Assembly (NCBI GenBank): GCA_027365515.1 | Contig: DAHXMK010000181.1 | Location: forward strand, 1-8,516 | Source: Candidatus Aminicenantota bacterium | GTDB taxonomy: Bacteria; Acidobacteriota; UBA4820; DSQY01 | DNA: 8,516 nucleotides | Direction of reading: 5' to 3' | Shown here: positions 4,338 to 8,516 of the stretch, piece by piece | How positions within the stretch are numbered: the first letter of the stretch is position 1 | Layout: every line of letters starts with the position of its first letter | The notes under the pieces: model-generated | Database searches by the model: none | Seen by the model: the letters and a program-made list of their open reading frames with translations, nothing else | Told to the model about the DNA's origin: nothing | Translations under genes and position numbers: made by a program

Positions 4338-6099
4338 CCCGGCGAGAAATGGTTCACGGCGGCCGGAGTTATTGCCACTAATAGTCTTTTTGCTGGCCGT
4401 TCTCTTCTCAATTTTTCACTTTGACCTGAAGCCGGTGGTGGGTGACGAAGGCGTGCTGGCCATGGATGCGTGGCGAATCACGCAGGGGCAAGTTCCGCAA
4501 AGAGACTTCTTCGAAGTCATTCCCCCGGTTGCCGCTTACGCGCAGACGGCTCTTTTTAGTCTGCTCGGCCCTTCGGTTCTGTCCCTCAGGCTCCTAGGCG
4601 CGCTATACGGCATAGTACTTCTTATACTGTCATGGGTTGTGGCAAGGCGCTATCTGAAAAAGCCGCTGTACGTGGCCCTGGTGCTTGCCTTGCTGGTCCC
4701 ATTCGGCGTTGGCGTCTGGCCCTTCGCAAGCCACCACTGGCTCGCGGACATTCTTCTTTTGGCCGCACTGCCCGTCCTGGATGCGGCGTTTGGCGCATTT
4801 TCCACCACAGAGGCACAGAGGCTCGGAAAAGTACCGACCTCCGGAAAGACAAAGAAGATCGCCTCTTGCATTGATCAAGCCACCGGGGCTTGCGATCCGG
4901 CGGACGGAGGGAGAGAAGGCCAGACGCCAACCAACGAAGCCTTGCCCGCGATGGCTCTTTCGCCAAACAAACAATGCCCCTCCGTGTCTTCGCGTCTCCG
5001 TGGTTGGCTTCTTGCGGCTTTGGGAGGAGCGCTGCTTGGTTTGGCCGCGCTGACGCTCCAGGACCAGGGCGGCTATGCGATTATCGGTGTTTTAATAGCC
5101 GCGCTTGCTTTGCCAAAAGGAGCAAGGCCGAGAATGCTGGCTGGCCTGTTTACAGGCATCGGGGCGGTCGCCCTGATGGTAGTTTTGCCTCTGGGGATCA
5201 AGGCCGGGCCGATGGTCCTCTTTAAGGAATGGCTTCTGTTTCCACTGGAGCACTATCATGGCGCTGGAGGCAATAAGGTAACGTTTCTTTCTGGATTTAC
5301 ACAGATTCTTTCGCAGTGGGATCCAGAGGCTTTCCGCGTCGCCCCGGTTTACGCCACAACGATCGCCCTTGCCTCGATGTTTGTTTACCTCTTGCCGTTT
5401 CTTTGCCTGTTTGCTTTAGTCTTGGCTTGGAGGCGCAAATGGCTGCCGCCTTTCTCGCTTGCTCTATTGGCAGCCCTTTCCGCTGCATTCCTGCTCGCCG
5501 CCTGGCACCGCTGGTCCCTGATGAACCTTATTTGGGCGGCGCCAATCCCGATGGTCGCTTTCGCCATAGGAATGGAAAGAGTGACCGCCTCGCCCAAAAA
5601 AGCGCTTGCTCTTTTTTCCAAGGGCTTTGCCTTGGCGCTTTTAACCTGTTTCGTTCTATTTGGTGTTCTTAGAATCAAGGCTGCATCTGAAAAAAGACGG
5701 CTTCACGATGTAGCAACCCCGGCCGGAAGTTACCAGACATTCAGCCCCGTGGAAGCGAGCGAGATACAGGGGATCGTGGACGCGATATCGGACAATGTCC
5801 CTAAAAGCGACCCTCTCTTCTGCTATGGGTTTGACCCGCTCATAAACTTTTTGACCCAGCACCCAAATCCTACAAGGTACAACTACATCCTGCCAGGAGG
5901 TTTCACCAGCGCTGATCAGATGGCCCAATGGGAAGCGATGTTATTAAACAATGATGTCCAATGGGGCTTCGGCCCCAACCTGCCGTCGGAGCCGTCGGAA
6001 CCATTAGAGAAGTTCCTCCGAGCAAATTACGATCCCGTCTGGAACAACTCCGCTTACACACTTTGGAAGCGCCGTAGTCAAGCGGGCAAATTGCCTTGA
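4315..6099 (+). CDS. Membrane glycosyltransferase, GT-C / GT39-like (GT-2), with in-frame insertion
   Basis: A 594-residue polytopic membrane protein and clear paralogue of GT-1. A basic N-terminal tail (ARNGSRRPE) precedes helix 1 (about 19-36). The loop motif VVGDEG with Asp44-Glu45 follows, then AWRITQGQVPQRDFFEVIPP, HHW, LQDQGGY, HRW, HPNPTRYN and VWNNSAY in the same order as GT-1. The main difference is a hydrophilic segment of about 68 residues (163-230). It replaces a loop of only a few residues in GT-1 and coincides with a repeat-bounded DNA insertion. The loop carries many Arg and Lys and so is probably cytoplasmic. No Shine-Dalgarno precedes ATG 4315; TTG 4372 is a poorer alternative because it would remove the basic tail. 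Role as for GT-1: transfer of a lipid-linked sugar, acceptor unknown. Whether the enzyme tolerates the insertion is untested. Confidence 0.88.
   Translation: MGSGNGFIPARNGSRRPELLPLIVFLLAVLFSIFHFDLKPVVGDEGVLAMDAWRITQGQVPQRDFFEVIPPVAAYAQTALFSLLGPSVLSLRLLGALYGIVLLILSWVVARRYLKKPLYVALVLALLVPFGVGVWPFASHHWLADILLLAALPVLDAAFGAFSTTEAQRLGKVPTSGKTKKIASCIDQATGACDPADGGREGQTPTNEALPAMALSPNKQCPSVSSRLRGWLLAALGGALLGLAALTLQDQGGYAIIGVLIAALALPKGARPRMLAGLFTGIGAVALMVVLPLGIKAGPMVLFKEWLLFPLEHYHGAGGNKVTFLSGFTQILSQWDPEAFRVAPVYATTIALASMFVYLLPFLCLFALVLAWRRKWLPPFSLALLAALSAAFLLAAWHRWSLMNLIWAAPIPMVAFAIGMERVTASPKKALALFSKGFALALLTCFVLFGVLRIKAASEKRRLHDVATPAGSYQTFSPVEASEIQGIVDAISDNVPKSDPLFCYGFDPLINFLTQHPNPTRYNYILPGGFTSADQMAQWEAMLLNNDVQWGFGPNLPSEPSEPLEKFLRANYDPVWNNSAYTLWKRRSQAGKLP
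4801..5004. repeat. MITE-like palindromic element inserted in frame in GT-2
   Basis: The left end reads CCACCACAGAGGCACAGAGG (4801-4821, approximately). The right end on the minus strand reads ACCACGGAGACGCGAAGACA and continues CGGAGG. These are imperfect inverted copies of the same short ACCACaGAGgCACaGAGg type of repeat. The 204 bp are a multiple of three and contain no stop in the GT-2 frame, so the gene continues through it. GT-1 has no equivalent. Inside there are further small inverted repeats such as CAAGCC/GGCTTG around 4876-4892. No clear target duplication is seen. I recall similar ACCACAGAG repeats as dispersed elements in many environmental genomes, but cannot verify this here. 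Confidence 0.65.
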
Positions 6100-6133
6100 T
6101 TGATTCTTACCTGCCGCTGGCTTTCGTTGTTGC

Positions 6134-7639
6134 CTAGGAGAACGGAAGCTTCGCTTGCCTGAACGCCTTCCATAGTTGCGTCAGTTGGGCGCGGTGGAAG
6201 GCGGATTCCTCGCGAAGAACCTGGATGAGGGAGCCCAAGTCGAGAATGACGGCGGGCGGGGCATTTGTCGCGGCGGCTTCTTTGGCGGCTTCCTGAAGAA
6301 AGGCTTCGGCGGCGGCGGCGTCCTGGTGGGCGCCGAGGCAATCTTGAAGGCTTACTAGAGCGGACAGGTACTGCCCGGCGCTTTCGTCGTCGAACACCGG
6401 CCGGAAAAATTCGGCGGCGTATCTGAACCTCTTTGCAAGTATCCTCAACCGGTGCAGCTCCGCCGCTTCTGGCGCCGTGGCGAGCTTGCGCCACTGCCTT
6501 AGAAGCCGCTTCGACGCTGGTCCGACAAGAAGCGGCGCGGCCTCAGTAGCGGGCAGGGAGGCTATGCCTTTGGGGAAGCTGGGCGGCTTCGATGAAGCCA
6601 GCCTCCCCACCCTCTCCAGCAGATTGAGAAACCGCTTTGATGCAAGCTGGCCTACCAGGTCGTCGCGCGCTTCAGCGCGCCTCGCCTTTACGCACCCAAG
6701 CAGCCATTCTCTCGATGGAGGAAGCATGCGGGCTCGTTCCATCCTCTCCGGCAGATTCTCAAGAAATACGTCGAGGTCGCGGACTTTTCCCAACAACCTC
6801 GCGATGCTCCCCATTTCCGCGTGCAGGGATTCGGCGCGCCTCGGCCCGAGGCCTTCCGCGAACAAACGGAGAGCGGAGCGCGCGCGCCTCGTGGCGACGC
6901 GCAGGTCATGGAGAAACTCGTTGTCGCGGTCGTCCATCGTGCCGCGAAGGTTCGCGCTCATCTTGTAGGCCTGTTGGGCGATGACCTTCCGCGCGGCCAG
7001 AACCACCGCATCATCAGGCTGGACCTTAAGCCGCTCTGGAATTGGAGCGCCGGGCAATGGAAGGCCAAGCGCGGCAAGGGCCGCTTCGAGAGCGTCGCAC
7101 TCGCCATCGGCCAGGCCCGAAGCACCCCTCAGAAACGTTCCCAGCCTGGCTAGCTCTTGAGGCGGCCCGGCCAGCTGTACCACTTCAAGCGCCCTTCGGC
7201 CGTCAAGCCAACTCCCATTTTCCGTGGCGAACTTCTCGCTGACAAACAAAGCGCCGAACGAGCTTTCCGCGAACCCTTCGATGAAAAACGCGCGGCCGCG
7301 GCTCTTGACGCGGGCCTGCACAAAAAGCTCGCGCCCTTTTGTAATTTCCTGGAGCTTTGCGGAGAGTTCGCCGCCGGGAGAGGAGCTTTGCTGGAGTGGG
7401 CTTTCGGCGATCAAGCCGTCTCCCGTTTCAAGCAGCCAATTCTCCCGGCCGGCTTGGAGACGCCGCTTCAGCCTCGCTCCCGCCTTGTACAGCGCGCCGT
7501 TCTGGGTGTCGAAGCAAACGTCCTCGGCCTCGAACGGTTGCTGCTTCGAGACCGCGTATCCGGTTCGGCAAAGCGCCGAAACGAGAGATGAGAGCCGCCT
7601 GGACTGCCCGACAAGAAAGGCGGCTCGCCGGGCGTCCAC
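6134..7639 (-). CDS. CYTH-like / CHAD domain protein
   Basis: A 501-residue soluble protein of two domains. Residues about 1-195 resemble a CYTH (triphosphate tunnel) domain: DVCFDTQNGALYKAGARLKRRL (40-61) matches the family's YFDT...L...G..LR.R pattern. The usual ExExK motif of strand 1 is absent; the matching place reads ARRAAFLV. Residues about 205-495 form a CHAD domain, an alpha-helical bundle rich in conserved His, Arg and Lys that binds polyphosphate. It shows HDLRVATRRARSALRLF (244-260), RDLDVFLENL (287-296), LHRLRILAKRFRYAAEFF (395-412) and LQDCLGAHQD (431-440). The total length fits CYTH-CHAD fusions. The start is GTG 7639, chosen because the frame closes 15 bases upstream; AAGGG is a weak ribosome site. 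It follows the phosphoesterase gene by 4 bp, so the two are surely cotranscribed. Its end converges on GT-2 with 34 bp between and no evident terminator. Confidence 0.88.
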   Translation of the reverse strand: MDARRAAFLVGQSRRLSSLVSALCRTGYAVSKQQPFEAEDVCFDTQNGALYKAGARLKRRLQAGRENWLLETGDGLIAESPLQQSSSPGGELSAKLQEITKGRELFVQARVKSRGRAFFIEGFAESSFGALFVSEKFATENGSWLDGRRALEVVQLAGPPQELARLGTFLRGASGLADGECDALEAALAALGLPLPGAPIPERLKVQPDDAVVLAARKVIAQQAYKMSANLRGTMDDRDNEFLHDLRVATRRARSALRLFAEGLGPRRAESLHAEMGSIARLLGKVRDLDVFLENLPERMERARMLPPSREWLLGCVKARRAEARDDLVGQLASKRFLNLLERVGRLASSKPPSFPKGIASLPATEAAPLLVGPASKRLLRQWRKLATAPEAAELHRLRILAKRFRYAAEFFRPVFDDESAGQYLSALVSLQDCLGAHQDAAAAEAFLQEAAKEAAATNAPPAVILDLGSLIQVLREESAFHRAQLTQLWKAFRQAKLPFS

Positions 7640-7643
7640 GGCG

Positions 7644-8360
7644 TCAGCCCTTCACGCCCAAGCGCAGCTCTTTCGGCGCGAAGCCGGAACGGAGTTTCTC
7701 AAGATCGCGCGCCGATTCCTCGACTGGATATTTGAACCGGATGATTCTCGCTCCGGCCCCCTTCTTGTCGAATTCGGCCAGAGCGTAGCTCCCCCTTGGG
7801 TCGCCGTCCACCGGCTTGCCCACTGACCCGCAGTTTATGACCAGCGTACCGCCGACCTTGCGCACGAAGGGCAGATGAGAATGGCCGCAGACAATAACTT
7901 GCGGCTTCTCCTCCTTGAGCTTCGACGCCAAGCCCTCGGCGGTGATGCTAGGGTATATGTAATCCTCGTCGCCCGAAGGGCTGCCGTGAACTACCAGGAC
8001 GGCCGTGCCGCCGAGATTCAACTTCAGGTCGCCGGGCAGCGCGGCCAGCCACTGGCGCTCCCTTTCGCCCAGTTGCAGCGCCGCCCATCTGGCCAACGCT
8101 CCGAGCGTCCCCTCTTTCGCCTTTTTCAGAAGCTTCTTAGGCTTTTCAAGCCTCGCGATGGTCCTTCTGTCAACGTTGCCTCGAATCGCGGTGGCTTTCT
8201 TTTTCATGAGGAGCCTGACGACTTCGGCGGGGTGAGGCCCTCCGCCGACTATGTCTCCCGCGACGACGACGGAGCGCGCGCCGCGGCGTCGCGCGTCCTC
8301 AAGGGCGCTCCATAGCGCCGGCAAGTTGGCGTGAATGTCCGACATGAAGGCGATCTTCAT
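7644..8360 (-). CDS. Calcineurin-like metallophosphoesterase, YfcE/MJ0936 type
   Basis: A 238-residue phosphodiesterase of the small two-metal family. Metal ligands appear in the canonical order: SDIHAN (Asp8, His10), AGDIVGGGP (Asp36), RGNVD (Asn62), VHGSP (His125) and CGHSHLP (His160, His162). GSVGKP (178-183) follows, as in YfcE-like enzymes. These hydrolyse phosphodiester or phosphomonoester bonds using Mn or a similar metal; the natural substrate is often unknown. A helical, Lys-rich insertion at about 70-110 is usual for the family. The start at ATG 8360 places the SDIH motif at the N-terminus, and GGGGG lies 7 bases upstream. An in-frame ATG at 8462 would add 34 residues of non-conserved sequence and coincides with the -35 box of a predicted promoter, so it is rejected. 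It is the first gene of an operon with the CHAD protein, which suggests a joint role in phosphate or polyphosphate metabolism; that is inference. Confidence 0.9.
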   Translation of the reverse strand: MKIAFMSDIHANLPALWSALEDARRRGARSVVVAGDIVGGGPHPAEVVRLLMKKKATAIRGNVDRRTIARLEKPKKLLKKAKEGTLGALARWAALQLGERERQWLAALPGDLKLNLGGTAVLVVHGSPSGDEDYIYPSITAEGLASKLKEEKPQVIVCGHSHLPFVRKVGGTLVINCGSVGKPVDGDPRGSYALAEFDKKGAGARIIRFKYPVEESARDLEKLRSGFAPKELRLGVKG

Positions 8361-8433
8361 GATAAGCCCCCGAACAGGCCGTAGGTCATGCCGCGTGCGA
8401 CGACTTTGCGCGCCAAGCCCCGGCGGCAATTGG

Positions 8434-8462
8434 ATGATAGAGCAACGCGCCGGAGGCTTCAA
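8434..8462 (-). promoter_or_regulatory. Probable sigma-70 promoter of the phosphoesterase-CHAD operon
   Basis: On the minus strand, TTGAAG (8462-8457) and TATCAT (8439-8434) are separated by 17 bp, the ideal spacing; they match 4 of 6 and 5 of 6 consensus bases. A start near 8427 would give a leader of about 67 bases before ATG 8360. I see no gene or other structure in 8463-8516. Confidence 0.45.
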
Positions 8463-8516
8463 GCCCGCAAGAAAAACAATTGGAGACGAAGGAGTGGCAA
8501 AGCGCTTTTCACATTT

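Noticed and set aside
4632..5225. Several open frames of 80 to 120 codons on both strands across the GT-2 insertion
   Set aside because: None shows a domain, credible start context or codon pattern. They reflect the GC-rich reading of GT-2 and the inserted repeat.
6176..7826. Long plus-strand open frames opposite the CHAD and phosphoesterase genes
   Set aside because: They are antisense shadows of GC-rich genes whose minus-strand products carry clear catalytic or binding motifs.
8361..8462. N-terminal extension of the phosphoesterase from ATG 8462
   Set aside because: The added residues are not conserved in character, the SDIH motif belongs at the N-terminus, and ATG 8360 has its own ribosome site.
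1..8516. CRISPR array, tRNA, rRNA or riboswitch
   Set aside because: No regularly spaced repeats, cloverleaf or known aptamer pattern was seen on either strand by eye.

Overview
The window suggests a moderately GC-rich bacterium. The pilin C-termini (DIVWGDSSF...PEGKQ) recall prepilins I associate with Acidobacteriota and related pilin-rich lineages. That placement is from memory and is weak. None of the genes settles the taxon.

Layout. Positions 1-271 are the right end of an IS3-family insertion sequence, cut by the window edge. Two tandem, paralogous type IV pilin / GspG-like pseudopilin genes follow (344-937 and 1163-1768). Each lies just downstream of an excellent sigma-54 (-24/-12) promoter, and both promoters are preceded by the same 16-bp motif (15/16 identical). 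A strong intrinsic terminator (1799-1834) closes the pilin unit. Two paralogous membrane glycosyltransferases of the GT-C / GT39-like type follow (GT-1, to 3540; GT-2, 4315-6099), with a convergent SAM-dependent methyltransferase (4337-3537, minus) between them. A second minus-strand unit holds a YfcE-like metallophosphoesterase (8360-7644) and, 4 bp downstream, a CYTH-like/CHAD protein (7639-6134). The gene-free stretches are all under 300 bases: 938-1162 (promoter region of pilin 2), 1769-1915 (terminator and a Shine-Dalgarno) and 8361-8516 (a likely sigma-70 promoter; nothing recognised beyond 8463).

How the genes may work together. A pilin followed by GT-C glycosyltransferases recalls known pilin-glycosylation loci, where the transferase gene lies next to the pilin gene. 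A pilin or surface-polysaccharide modification cassette is therefore a reasonable hypothesis, but it rests on context only. The CHAD/phosphoesterase pair is probably unrelated and may concern polyphosphate or phosphate metabolism.

Most notable points: (1) GT-1 has its start codon and Shine-Dalgarno in one frame and its body in another, and the two meet exactly at a run of 13 G, so the gene is either phase-variable, broken, or mis-sequenced. (2) GT-2 carries a 204-bp (68-codon) in-frame insertion bounded by imperfect inverted repeats of the ACCACAGAGGCACAGAGG type, absent from its paralogue. This resembles a palindromic mobile repeat that became protein-coding. (3) Both pilins are under sigma-54 control, and the IS element ends about 59 bp upstream of the predicted start of pilin 1 transcription. 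(4) The two pilins share protein sequence but differ sharply in codon choice. (5) The CYTH-like domain of the CHAD protein lacks the ExExK catalytic signature.
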